DNA of 64,000 nucleotides from Nemertoderma westbladi (lineage: Eukaryota; Xenacoelomorpha; Nemertodermatida; Nemertodermatidae): NCBI GenBank assembly GCA_032718475.1, contig JAUCBJ010006989.1, positions 21,546 through 85,545 on the forward strand. Reading direction: 5' to 3'. Under the pieces are notes generated by a model, which saw only the letters and a program-made list of their open reading frames with translations, made no database searches and was not told the origin of the DNA. A program made the translations under genes and the position numbers. Shown piece by piece: positions 1-12,600 of this stretch. Every line of letters begins with the position of its first letter. Position 1 is the first letter of the stretch.

Positions 1-685
1 AAAAAAAAATGATTTAATGGATTATGGAAGGCATTCACCGTATTGAATTGTTCAGTTTCATTACCGTTCAACGATCCTCCCAAACCCGTGTTTGACAATG
101 ATATCTTTCCATAAATGATAATTATTATTTATTATTGATATTGTTTGGTGAGAATGAGTGGTTGAAGAGAGGCTAATTACAATATATAAGTGAGTAAATT
201 GATTGGCAGCTGTTGATGGTATTGGCAGATGGGAGGCCATTGCGGAGATAAAAGGTATCAAGTCTAAAATCAATAGTATCAACAATGATTTTATTTAATT
301 AAAATTAATTTTTGCAAACAATAAATTTAAATTAAATTTAAATTAAAATAATATATTGAGAAAAACCTTATTATTAAAAAATTGTATAAATATAAAAATG
401 GTGGTTAAATTTCAGCAACGGGAGTTAGACGTGCATCTCACAGTTTGAGTTGGCTAATATTAGGGAGGTGTCGGCAACTTGATGTACTGGCCGGTTGCGT
501 GCCGAGCGCGACCCACAGAGACACATGAGGCTGGCTCGAAGGAGTGCAAAACACACTTGTCGCCTTACCCAGTTGACGCATTCCGAGTAACGGACATGTG
601 GCCAGCTTTGAGAAAAGGTGTTTGATGAACTGAGTAGTAGTCTAGACAAGGTATCAAGTAGTATTTCGATGTCTAGCTTTTACCT
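1..685. other. AT-rich flank with no gene recognised
   Basis: This stretch lies downstream of the 3' end of the minus-strand TRPM gene. Positions 1-420 are AT-rich with short runs of T and A and hold no convincing coding signal. Positions about 420-650 are clearly more GC-rich and give an open minus-strand frame of about 74 codons. That frame has no recognisable domain and could be a fragment of a dispersed repeat. Confidence 0.4.
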
Positions 686-790
686 GAGCCGCTAGCGGAA
701 TGGCTAGAGCTAGAGACTTCCAACCCGGAGGTCACCAGTTCGATCCCAGATGGACGTCATTGCCGACTTTAAAAGTTCTGCCCAACAAAA
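686..790 (+). repeat. tRNA-derived SINE head
   Basis: The block has an A-box-like segment (TAGCGGAATGGC, near 692-703) and a B-box-like segment (AGTTCGATCCC, near 738-748) at tRNA-like spacing, but the arms do not fold into a complete tRNA. A diverged relative occurs near 22015-22095, sharing the GTTAGA/GCTAGA, CTCCAA and CCAGTTCG segments and a terminal TGCCCA. The simplest reading is a SINE family with a tRNA-derived head. It is not a functional tRNA gene. Confidence 0.5.
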
Positions 791-932
791 GTTATGAATG
801 ATAATGGGAGTTATGGGACTATACGAAAGATGATTAATAATAATTTTATATCAAATGTAAATATAAAGATTGCAAAGTTGTATAATATTTCAAATCTACG
901 GTATTTACATATCATGGCATATACCTGAGAAA

Positions 933-3900
933 TCAAAGTAGAACATTTGAAGCAATTTTATCAAGAATTTTAAGAGCCTCAAAACGAAATTCGCTTATAT
1001 ATTTTTCTAATTTGGCCAATCGAGCAGCCCTTTCGTTTTCTCTTGTATGCTCGACATGCTTCTCACCGAGTAACTTTCTATTAATCACGGACCCAAATAC
1101 AATTGGTATGTTGCTAATCTTCACTGCCAACTCCTTTATCTCTAATTCGATTTTTCCAATTCTTGCAGATAATATATCCGAGAAAGCTAATACGTTCCCT
1201 CCACATTCTATCACTTGTTCCTCTAAATGATAAAGCTGCTTGTTTACAGACCTCTTAAGATTCTCAACCGCTTTTTTTGCGTCATTCAGTTCTCGTATTG
1301 CTTTAGCCTGTTCGGATGCCAATGTTAACAATGCGATTTTCGATTGGTAACTTCCATTATTGATTGCTTTTACGGCAACCTGGAGTTTACCTAAAATACG
1401 TTCCTCAAGAACATCGGGCGTATTTTCTAATTCGCAAAGCTTTTTTTCACCCAGTTCCATGCGAGTCAGTGTAATTTCTTGAGGTTCTGAAAATTTCCTA
1501 AATTGGTAGTCAATGCTTCGCTTTAATCCCTCTAACATGTTATACATGTTGTACCTGATCTCTGATAGATTTATTATCACATTTTTCAACTTTATATCTA
1601 TGTCTTGCAAACGTTTCTCTAAAGATTTATTATTTGCATTATCTCTCTTATAAATGAAATTATTAGCTGGTCTTTCCTCCCAGGAGCTTAGGTTATGTAA
1701 TATTTCAGCTGTATAATTAATACGGATGCGACGTTTGCTGTGGATTCCAACAAATCGAAGGATCAGAGAGATTAAGATGAAAGGGGGAGGAAGTACTGGT
1801 TTCGAATAATATTCCTCAATCAATGTGTACCTCTGAAAGAGCCAATACTCGTCTGTTTTTTCTTGAACTGTTTCGAAGGTGGAGCTAAACATGGCAATAA
1901 GGAGATTCAAAAGTAGGATATAGCAAAGTATAAGATAAAATGAGAGAAATAGGATGGTCCACGAGGATTGTTGAGCGCATGGTGAATCAAAGGAGCTTGT
2001 TTGACAATCATCCATGTTGTACTCGTCGAGAAATAATTCACCATAAATATGAAAGTATGAATGATAGAATATGTTTTTAAATATTGTTATTGCATCCCTT
2101 TTGTCGGATGGGTACATTAAGCCCTGGGTCACGACGCCATAAGCAATTGAATACACCGCTAATACAATTACAAAAAACATTAAATCAACCACCATTTTTT
2201 TCATGATGACCAGCTTTGGACCAAGAGTACGACTGAGTGATGCAGCATGTAGTAAACGAGTGAATAAAAACCAAAGTGAAAAACAGTACATTATTTTCAC
2301 TGCTGTTGTGTGATCACCTACAAATCTCAAAATCATACCAATTGTAAAGAAGGCGATTCCTAGGAAGTCAAGTTTATTCCAAATATCTCTACTCCAAGAC
2401 AAAACTTTATTCTTCCAAGATGGGATGTCGCGGTCATATATTTGACGAAATTCCTCAATAAATATTATAAATGTCCATACCATGAGAAATATTTCCCAAC
2501 TGCTTGGCTTATTAGCAGGATTTGCATGAGGGTAATTTATTGATGATTTGTTGGTATTAAATGTTTCATTAGAATCATCAAGGTCGTAAACATGCATTCT
2601 TACGATATAACTAAAAAGAAACAAATATAGAACAAAAAAGATAACATTGAACCAAAATACAACTATCGGAGCCCTACCAAACTGATATAATTTCTCTCCA
2701 TAGCTGAGTTGGCGAACATTAAACTCATCCAGAGATGAAAGTTGTCGAATATTTTCAACTGGTTTGCGCAGTTTAAAGTGGGGGCGACTTTGATCCAGAA
2801 TTCTGCTGATACAACCTCTCTTAATTATGCTGAGCTCTTCCACATCCCCATGGTATTCAACAAAATAAGGTGCTAAAAAAGGGGTGCACATTAACCCAGC
2901 TATTATAAACTGTGAGGTATCTTGGGACATCTCACCAAACCATAAACTTGTTAATAGCGCTTGGCAAGCTGATTGTGACATAAATTTCCGGCAGTTGCCT
3001 GTTTGCGCCAATTCTAATATAGTTGTTTTCCCGAAAAGTGGAAGCTCAGCACAAAGAATGCACATGGTTTTCAAGCAGTTATTTTTATAACATTCATCTA
3101 AAACACCAATAGCTCTCTCCTCAAAAGTTGTGGCTAACGCTTTGTATTGGCTGATTTGTTTGAAGTCACGATTGTAATGAGATGTTGATAACGACTTAGC
3201 TATTTTACATGCCAAAAGTGCAGAGGCGCAAGAGAAATTTGCTTCACACCAGAAGTACTGTGACATTTCAGTTCGGCATAACAACAACGAATATATCAAC
3301 AACTCTCTTGCCGGTTCCTCAAACACATTTTCCAAGTATTCGACTTCATCTTTAGAGATACCACCATTGGCATCCTGTTTGTCTATTCCAGATTCAAGGG
3401 CATGTGATATTGGTTTGTTTATTTTCTTAGTTTCAGATATGTAAATTAGCGGCTCAGATATATTACTTGGTGAATCCAATTGAATTTTCGATTTACCCTT
3501 GTCTTTGTTGTATTTTGAATCTCTCTTATAAATAGAATTGTAATATATCGAATGACCAATTAGATATTCAATCACATCACCAACATTATACAAAGTGAAC
3601 CTGTCGCCATTTGTTATATAATTATTTAATATCTTTTCAAGAATACAATTGCGTGGCAAGTTATTATACAAATCTGTCAATCTCGATACAGTTAGAAATT
3701 TCAATAAATTGACCCCATTATCGGAAAATAAGTGAACAAAATCCATTTGATCATTTACTAAGGCAGCATAAAGGTGTTGATGGAGATTCACGTGATTCGA
3801 TCTTATTCCTCCGTCAAAGATATATGATTTTGCAATGTCAGCACGGTTCCATTCCATGCATAACTGTATTTGTTCAGATACTCCATACATATTCATAATC

Positions 3901-5392
3901 GCTTTTAATATTCCAGCTTCTACATCTGTTGTTAACTTGTGTATTATAGTAATACGCTTATAATACTTCATACATTCTAATAACATTGCAACAGTTTGTT
4001 CTAAATCGCCCCTTCCCCATAGTTCCTCTATTTGTTTTTCGATTTCACTCCCAATTCCTGAATCGTTCAAATTAGACTGATTTGTAAATATTTCGTGTTT
4101 TCTCTCATACATCCAAGATATTAATCCAGCCAATCCGCCGGAATCACCCATAACAATAATTGATATTTTACGTGCCAAAGATCGTTTCACATCTAAGAGT
4201 GTGGTTTTATTGTCTCCCTCCAACAAAATGGATATCTGAGGTAATCGACTTTTATTATTATCCTGGCCTAAACTCGCTTGGTTTATAATCTCCGTCGAGA
4301 AATCAGCCCAAATCTCCAACTGTGATCCAACTTTTCCTGTTGTACCATCGTCTATAAGTAAGAAGTGTGTGTGGTTGGGGTCTAATGCTACGCATTCGTC
4401 TTCCGAGTCACCATGGTCACCATCCGATTGGTACTGAATAACTGTCGGATTAGATTGCGGGGATTGGATATCTTGTTTCGCTGTATTGCATGTTAATCTT
4501 TCCCTCTTCGCAACTGCTCCCCAAGTTGTTATTCCAATTAGCAAAACATCGGAAGATTCCTTGGTATTTTGCGACACAACATCCCCAACCATTTTTGCAA
4601 TACCAGTATTCAACCCGTGGTCCATTATCCAAACACCCTCTATTTGTGTCAGTTTAATTAGCATGTTTTGAAACGTTCGCCGTAAATTAGCCCTCTGGAC
4701 ACAAGGTTTTACAATATTTCCAAATACAGAGATAATTAGAGATGGCCGGTCCAGCTTCCAACAGTTTCTAAACAGTGCCAGCAGATCTTTAACATCAGTA
4801 TCTACACTACATCTCAAGTACCTCGCTGTTTTTTTATCGCCTTTCAGTTGCATCTCACCAAATGCGTCTGTTGGGGCTGTCGTTGTACATGTACTAGATT
4901 CCCATTGAATTGAATCACCCATCTCACACTGATCAGAATGTTTAGATTTCTTCTTTCCACAGCAACATATTAAATTTCCTTCAATTTCATATTCTTCACT
5001 TAGATTTTCCTGAAATGATAAGATTACACATATTGTATTATAAATATTTTTGAGATTTGGATATTTATGTCGCCGTTATTGCATCGTAGAATGAAAGGGA
5101 ATTACACCACAATAGTTTTGTTGCTTCACAGTTCATCTAATTATTTTCTATATGTTGTGTAACTAATGTTGCGTGTTTGAAAGCTACATTATCTTAAAAA
5201 CGTAACTAGACATTCTTACGTAAGTTAAGCTGTTACCTGCACGAAGGTATTGCATTCCAGTTTATTAAATGTTTCAGGAATCCAAATATATTCTACATAA
5301 GATCCTTCGTCTCTAGTGGTATCCCATCTTTCTATAATACCCGTCCTCCTAGGGCGGCTATCATTTCTATAGTCACATCTATTGAAATCCAT
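933..5392 (-). CDS. TRPM-family cation channel (two exons, 1410 aa)
   Basis: TRPM channels are tetrameric plasma-membrane cation channels. Exon 1 is 5237-5392 (52 codons, start ATG at 5392-5390, donor CAG|GTAAC) and exon 2 is 933-5009 (acceptor TTTCAG|GAAAAT). The join is in phase 0. An internal ATG at 4922 is not the true start: the frame is open upstream, and exon 1 plus the extension supply the N-terminal TRPM signature, a WIPETF..LEC segment followed by CCCGKKK. Visible parts, as approximate residues, are: TRPM homology region 90-750; six-helix channel from S1 near 831; pore loop FHIYGELFLDEY near 1038; S6 LLLNLLIAMF near 1085; TRP helix WLFQRYTLIEEYY near 1107, followed by VLPPPF; and a long C-terminal coiled coil from about 1180 to the end. 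The YGE filter is like TRPM1/3/6/7 rather than the FGQ of TRPM2/4/5/8. There is no alpha-kinase and no NUDT9-H domain. The 4.08-kb second exon, covering nearly the whole channel, is unusual. Confidence 0.9.
5237..5392 (-). CDS. TRPM exon 1 (first 52 codons)
   Basis: This short coding exon sets the TRPM start. It opens with ATG at 5392-5390 (MDFNRC) and ends at a CAG|GTAACAG donor. Its last part (WIPETFNKLECNTFVQ) matches the conserved TRPM N-terminal pattern in which a W-I-x-x-x-F-x-K-x-E-C stretch precedes the CxCG motif. That motif appears right after the intron, in exon 2. The intron is 227 bp (5010-5236). The frame upstream of the ATG is not blocked for at least several codons, so a further 5' coding exon cannot be excluded. 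Confidence 0.8.
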
Positions 5393-5529
5393 GCTAAAGA
5401 TGAAACTGGAAAAGTTTTTTTGGATGAAAGATTATTCAAGTTACAATTCAAACCTGAAAGATGTCCATTTTTATACTATGTTTAATATGAAATTAAATAT
5501 TAATTTCCAATATTTTTATTGATAAATAG

Positions 5530-5748
5530 GTGTACCTCTTCCAAAATAATTATTGTTATCCGAAGATAGCTGGCGTCTTAATTATAATTTCTGTATGTTT
5601 TTCACCTTTAGGTGGGATTATATTGATGGTAATTTATAATTTATTTAAGTGGAATTTTTTTAGAAAGTCTCAATTAATAAATATAATAATTTCTGCCCCG
5701 AGCCGCTCCGCACACAAGGTGGTGTTGAAATATATATTATATTTATGA
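5530..5748 (+). CDS. Possible last exon of a multipass membrane protein (SLC6-like?)
   Basis: The frame runs from a good acceptor (GATAAATAG|GTG) to a TGA at 5746-5748. It encodes YPKIAGVLIIISVCFSPLGG, then a hydrophobic stretch to VIYNLF, a basic turn (KWNFFRKS) and a tail INIIISAPSRS. This resembles the end of SLC6 transporters, with YP before the last membrane helix and a P-S motif in the tail, but I cannot confirm the family. Upstream plus-strand exons would have to lie across the TRPM gene or left of the window, and I see none. It could also be chance in AT-rich DNA. Confidence 0.3.
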   Translation: MYLFQNNYCYPKIAGVLIIISVCFSPLGGIILMVIYNLFKWNFFRKSQLINIIISAPSRSAHKVVLKYILYL

Positions 5749-6644
5749 AATGTACTTTAGTTTTTGCTAAAAAATTAATTGAATCGTACTCCCCTCCCTA
5801 CCCCTCAAATCTAACTTGATTAAATGAAGGTAATATATAACCGGCTTATATTAAATTATTATTTAAAAATCTTTTCAAATAAATAATGAAATTTCCATTT
5901 AAACTTGAGAATTTCTTACTTGGAACCAATTTATACCACAGCTTTTTACCTTCGCCTACGGCACAGATAATAAATTGTTTACAAATGTTATGTTAATGTT
6001 ATGCTACAGTACGTTGTTACATTCCATACAATGACGACTACGACTACAGATTATTGCTATATTTATACTTCATACCAATCGACCTTTGACTTGGCACTTG
6101 TCATCCATGGCCGGATTTGTGAATCATTGTTATGTAACAAAGAATATGTAAGGACGTTTTGTAGGTCTATACAGTACACTATACTCATTTAGAAAGCAAC
6201 TCATAGAACACTAGATTGTCCATTGTGATCCATGTTCAATGATATACACCTGTGACTTCTTAACTTCTAAATGACTTGTCACTAGGATTCTACTCTACAG
6301 TATATTGAAAGTTTAATGTAATGCAGCCGAGTGTGTATGTAATTATATTATTTGGCACAAAGGATCACATGTATTATTACTTATCAAAATCACTTTGATG
6401 TAACCGCTTTACTTGTATCCATTGCTACATAAATCATTGTTTCTTAATTAATATTATATTCCATCTTCAAGACTATTCGGTCCATATTTGTCAGCACGAT
6501 TCCATCCCACGAATATATGAATTATTGCTCAGATTTCTGATATCCAAACATATGCAAAATCGCTTTTAATATTTGTTTTATATCATAATAACCAAGACAG
6601 TAATATCTTTACGCCATGGATGCACTAGTGACGTTACGTTTAAA
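5749..6644. other. AT-rich spacer with no gene recognised
   Basis: This stretch holds only short open frames without recognisable domains. It lies upstream of TRPM on the minus strand and ends where the 60-bp minisatellite begins. Confidence 0.5.
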
Positions 6645-9600
6645 GGGAGCAGCTCACATCCTGATTATCTCTAGATCTGCCTCAACCCTCGACTCAGTTC
6701 CACTCGGGGTAGCCCACACCCTGATTATCTCTAGATTTGCCTCAACCCTCGCCTGAGTTCCACTCAGGGTAGCTCACATCCTGATTCTCTCTAGATCTTC
6801 CTCAACCCTCGTCTGAGTTCCACTCGGGGTAGCCCACACCCTGATTATCTCTAGATCTGCCTCAACCCTCGACTCAGTTCCACTCGGGGTAGCCCACACC
6901 CTGATTATCTCTAGATCTGCCTCAACCCTCGCCTGAGTTCCACTCAGGGTAGCTCACATCCTGATTCTCTCTAGATCTGCCTCAACCCTCGCATGAGTTC
7001 CACTCGGGGTAGCCCACACCCTGATTATCTCTAGATCTTCCTCAAACCTCGTCTGAGTTCCACTCGGGGTAGCCCACACCCTGATTATCTCTAGATCTTG
7101 CTCAACCCTCGTCTGAGTTCCACTCGGGGTAGCCCACACCCTGATTATCTCTAGATCTTGCTCAACCCTCGTCTGAGTTCCACTTGGGGTAGCCCACATC
7201 CTGATTATCTCTAGATCTTCCTCAACCCTCACCTCAGTTCCACTTGGGGTAGCCCACACCCTGATTATCTCTGATCTGCCTCAACCCTCGCCTGAGTTCC
7301 ACTCGGGGTAGCCCACACCCTGATTATCTCTAGATCTGCCTCAAACCTCGCCTCAGTTCCACTCGGGGTAGCCCACACTCTGATTATTTCTAGATCTGCC
7401 TCAACCCTCGCCTGAGTTCCACTCGGGGTAGCCCACACCATGATTATTTCTAGATCTGCCTCAACCCTCGCCTTAGTTCCACTCGGGGTAGCCCACACCA
7501 TGATTATTTCTAGATCTGCCTCAAACCTCGCCTCAGTTCCACTCGGGGTAGCCCACACCCTGATTATTTCTAGATCTGCCTCAACCCTCGCCTGAGTTCC
7601 ACTCGGGGTAGCCCACACCATGATTATTTCTAGATCTGCCTCAACCCTCGCCTTAGTTCCACTCGGGGTAGCCCATACCATGATTATTTCTAGATCTGCC
7701 TCAACCCTCGCCTGAGTTCCACTCGGGGTAGCCCACACCCTGATTATCTCTAGATCTGCCTCAACCCTCGCCTCAGTTCTACTCGGGGTAGCCCACACCC
7801 TGATTATTTTCTAGATCTGCCTCAACCCTCGCCTGAGTTCCACTCGGGGTAGCCCACACCCTGATTATCTCTAGATCTGCCTCAACCCTCGCCTCAGTTC
7901 CACTTGGGGTAGCCCACACCCTGATTATCTCTGATCTGCCTCAACCCTCGCCTGAGTTCCACTCGGGGTAGCCCACACCCTTATTACTCTAGATATGCCT
8001 CAAACCTCACCTGAGTTCCATTCGGGGTAGCCCACACCATGATTATCTCTAGATCTGCCTCAAACCTCGTCTGAGTTCCACTCGGGGTAGCCCACACCAT
8101 GATTATTTCTAGATCTGCCTCAACCCTCGCATGAGTTCCACTCGGGGTAGCCCACACCCTGATTATCTCTAGATCTGCCTCAACCCTCGCATGAGTTCCA
8201 GTCGGGGTAGCCCACACCCTGATTATCTCTAGATCTGCCTCAACCCTCGCATGAGTTCCAGTCGGGGTAGCCCACACCCTGATTATCTCTAGATCTGCCT
8301 CAACCCTCGCATGAGTTCCAGTCGGGGTAGCCCACACCATGATTATCTCTAGATCTGCCTCAAACCTCGTCTGAGTTCCACTCGGGGTAGCCCACACCAT
8401 GATTATTTCTAGATCTGCCTCAACCCTCGCATGAGTTCCAGTCGGGGTAGCCCACACCCTGATTATCTCTAGATCTGCCTCAACCCTCGCATGAGTTCCA
8501 CTCGGGGTAGCCCACGCCCTTATTACTCTAGATATGCCTCAAACCTCACCTGAGTTCCATTCGGGGTAGCCCACACCATGATTATCTCTAGATCTGCCTC
8601 AAACCTCGTCTGAGTTCCACTCGGGGTAGCCCACACCCTGATTATCTCTAGATCTCCTTCAACCCTCGTCTGAGTTCCACTCGGGGGTAGCCCACACCCT
8701 GATTATCTCTAGATCTTCCTCAACCCTCGCCTCAGTTCCACTTGGGGTAGCCCACACCCTGATTATCTCTAGATCTGCCTCAACCCTCGCCTGAGTTCCA
8801 CTCGGGGTAGCCCACATCCTGATTATCTCTAGATCTTCCTCAACCCTCGTCTGAGTTCCACTCGGGGGTAGCCCACACCCTGATTATCTCTAGATCTTCC
8901 TCAACCCTCGCCTCAGTTCCACTTGGGGTAGCCCACACCCTGATTATCTCTAGATCTGCCTCAAACCTCGCCTCAGTTCCACTCGGGGTAGCCCACACCC
9001 TGATTATCTCTAGATCTGCCTCAACCCTCGCCTTAGTTCCACTCGGGGTAGCCCACACCATGACTATCTCTAGATCTGCCTCAACCCTCGCCTGAGTTCC
9101 ACTCGGGGTAGCCCACACCATGATTATTTCTAGATCTGCCTCAACCCTCGCATGAGTTCCAGTCGGGGTAGCCCACACCCTGATTATCTCTAGATCTGCC
9201 TCAACCCTCGCCTCAGTTCCACTCGGGGTAGCCCACACCCTGATTATCTCTAGATCTTCCTCAACCCTCGTCTGAGTTCCACTCGGGGTAGCCCACACCC
9301 TGATTATCTCTAGATCTGCCTCAACCCTCGCCTGAGTTCCACTCGGGGTAGCCCACACCCTGATTATCTCTAGATCTTCCTCAACCCTCGTCTGAGTTCC
9401 ACTCGGGGTAGCCCACACCTTGATTATCTCTAGATCTGCCTCAACCCTCGCCTGAGTTCCACTCGGGGTTGCCCACACCCTGATTATCTCTAGATTTGCC
9501 TCAACCCTCGCCTGAGTTCCACTCAGGGTAGCTCACATCCTGATTCTCTCTAGATCTTCCTCAACCCTCGTCTGAGTTCCACTCGGGGTAGCCCACACCC

Positions 9601-12600
9601 TGATTATCTCTAGATCTGCCTCAACCCTCGACTCAGTTCCACTCGGGGTAGCCCACACCCTGATTATCTCTAGATCTGCCTCAACCCTCGCCTGAGTTCC
9701 ACTCAGGGTAGCTCACATCCTGATTCTCTCTAGATCTGCCTCAACCCTCGCATGAGTTCCACTCGGGGTAGCCCACACCCTGATTATCTCTAGATCTTCC
9801 TCAAACCTCGTCTGAGTTCCACTCGGTGTAGCCCACACCCTGATTATCTCTAGATCTGCCTCAACCCTCGTCTGAGTTCCACTCAGGGTAGCCCACACCC
9901 TGATTATCTCTAGATCTGCCTCAACCCTCGCCTCAGTTCCACTCGGGGGTAGCCCACACCCTGATTATCTCTAGATCTTCCTCAACCCTCACCTGAGTTC
10001 CATTCGGGGTAGCCCACACCATGATTATCTCTAGATCTGCCTCAAACCTCGCCTCAGTTCCACTCGGGGTAGCCCGCACCCTGATTATTTCTAGATCTGC
10101 CTCAACCCTCGCCTGAGTTCCACTCGGGGTAGCCCACACCATGATTATTTCTAGATCTGCCTCAACCCTCGCCTTAGTTCCACTCGGGGTAGCCCATACC
10201 ATGATTATTTCTAGATCTGCCTCAACCCTCGCCTGAGTTCCACTCGGGGTGCCCACATCCTGATTATCTCTAGATCTGCCTCAACCCTCGCCTGAGTTCC
10301 ACTCGGGGTAGCCCATACCATGATTATTTCTAGATCTGCCTCAACCCTCGCCTCAGTTCCACTTGGGGTAGCCCACACCCTGATTATCTCTAGATCTTGC
10401 TCAACCCTCGTCTGAGTTCCACTCGGGGTAGCCCACACCCTGATTATCTCTAGATCTGCCTCAACCCTCGCCTGAGTTCCACTCGGGGTAGCCCACACCC
10501 TGATTATCTCTAGATCTTCCTCAACCCTCGTCTGAGTTCCACTCGGGGTAGCCCACACCCTGATTATCTCTAGATCTTCCTCAACCCTCGTCTGAGTTCC
10601 ACTCGGGGTAGCCCACACCCTGATTATCTCTAGATCTTGCTCAACCCTCGTCTGAGTTCCACTTGGGGTAGCCCACATCCTGATTATCTCTAGATCTTCC
10701 TCAACCCTCACCTCAGTTCCACTTGGGGTAGCCCACACCCTGATTATCTCTGATCTGCCTCAACCCTCGCCTGAGTTCCACTCGGGGTAGCCCACACCCT
10801 GATTATCTCTAGATCTGCCTCAAACCTCGCCTCAGTTCCACTCGGGGTAGCCCACACCCTGATTATTTCTAGATCTGCCTCAACCCTCGCCTGAGTTCCA
10901 CTCGGGGTAGCCCACACCATGATTATTTCTAGATCTGCCTCAACCCTCGCCTTAGTTCCACTCGGGGTAGCCCACACCATGATTATTTCTAGATCTGCCT
11001 CAAACCTCGCCTCAGTTCCACTCGGGGTAGCCCACACCCTGATTATTTCTAGATCTGCCTCAACCCTCGCCTGAGTTCCACTCGGGGTAGCCCACACCAT
11101 GATTATTTCTAGATCTGCCTCAACCCTCGCCTTAGTTCCACTCGGGGTAGCCCATACCATGATTATTTCTAGATCTGCCTCAACCCTCGCCTGAGTTCCA
11201 CTCGGGGTAGCCCACACCCTGATTATCTCTAGATCTGCCTCAACCCTCGCCTCAGTTCTACTCGGGGTAGCCCACACCCTGATTATTTTCTAGATCTGCC
11301 TCAACCCTCGCCTGAGTTCCACTCGGGGTAGCCCACACCCTGATTATCTCTAGATCTGCCTCAACCCTCGCCTCAGTTCCACTTGGGGTAGCCCACACCC
11401 TGATTATCTCTGATCTGCCTCAACCCTCGCCTGAGTTCCACTCGGGGTAGCCCACACCCTTATTACTCTAGATATGCCTCAAACCTCACCTGAGTTCCAT
11501 TCGGGGTAGCCCACACCATGATTATCTCTAGATCTGCCTCAAACCTCGTCTGAGTTCCACTCGGGGTAGCCCACACCATGATTATTTCTAGATCTGCCTC
11601 AACCCTCGCATGAGTTCCACTCGGGGTAGCCCACACCCTGATTATCTCTAGATCTGCCTCAACCCTCGCATGAGTTCCAGTCGGGGTAGCCCACACCCTG
11701 ATTATCTCTAGATCTGCCTCAACCCTCGCATGAGTTCCAGTCGGGGTAGCCCACACCCTGATTATCTCTAGATCTGCCTCAACCCTCGCATGAGTTCCAG
11801 TCGGGGTAGCCCACACCATGATTATCTCTAGATCTGCCTCAAACCTCGTCTGAGTTCCACTCGGGGTAGCCCACACCATGATTATTTCTAGATCTGCCTC
11901 AACCCTCGCATGAGTTCCAGTCGGGGTAGCCCACACCCTGATTATCTCTAGATCTGCCTCAACCCTCGCATGAGTTCCACTCGGGGTAGCCCACACCCTT
12001 ATTACTCTAGATATGCCTCAAACCTCACCTGAGTTCCATTCGGGGTAGCCCACACCATGATTATCTCTAGATCTGCCTCAAACCTCGTCTGAGTTCCACT
12101 CGGGGTAGCCCACACCCTGATTATCTCTAGATCTCCTTCAACCCTCGTCTGAGTTCCACTCGGGGGTAGCCCACACCCTGATTATCTCTAGATCTTCCTC
12201 AACCCTCGCCTCAGTTCCACTTGGGGTAGCCCACACCCTGATTATCTCTAGATCTGCCTCAACCCTCGCCTGAGTTCCACTCGGGGTAGCCCACATCCTG
12301 ATTATCTCTAGATCTTCCTCAACCCTCGTCTGAGTTCCACTCGGGGGTAGCCCACACCCTGATTATCTCTAGATCTTCCTCAACCCTCGCCTCAGTTCCA
12401 CTTGGGGTAGCCCACACCCTGATTATCTCTAGATCTGCCTCAACCCTCGCCTGAGTTCCACTCGGGGTAGCCCACACCCTGATTATCTCTAGATCTGCCT
12501 CAAACCTCGCCTCAGTTCCACTCGGGGTAGCCCACACCCTGATTATCTCTAGATCTGCCTCAACCCTCGCCTTAGTTCCACTCGGGGTAGCCCACACCAT

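Noticed and set aside
4486-4671. Plus-strand frames opposite TRPM
   Set aside because: They lie within the TRPM coding exon on the opposite strand and have no independent support.
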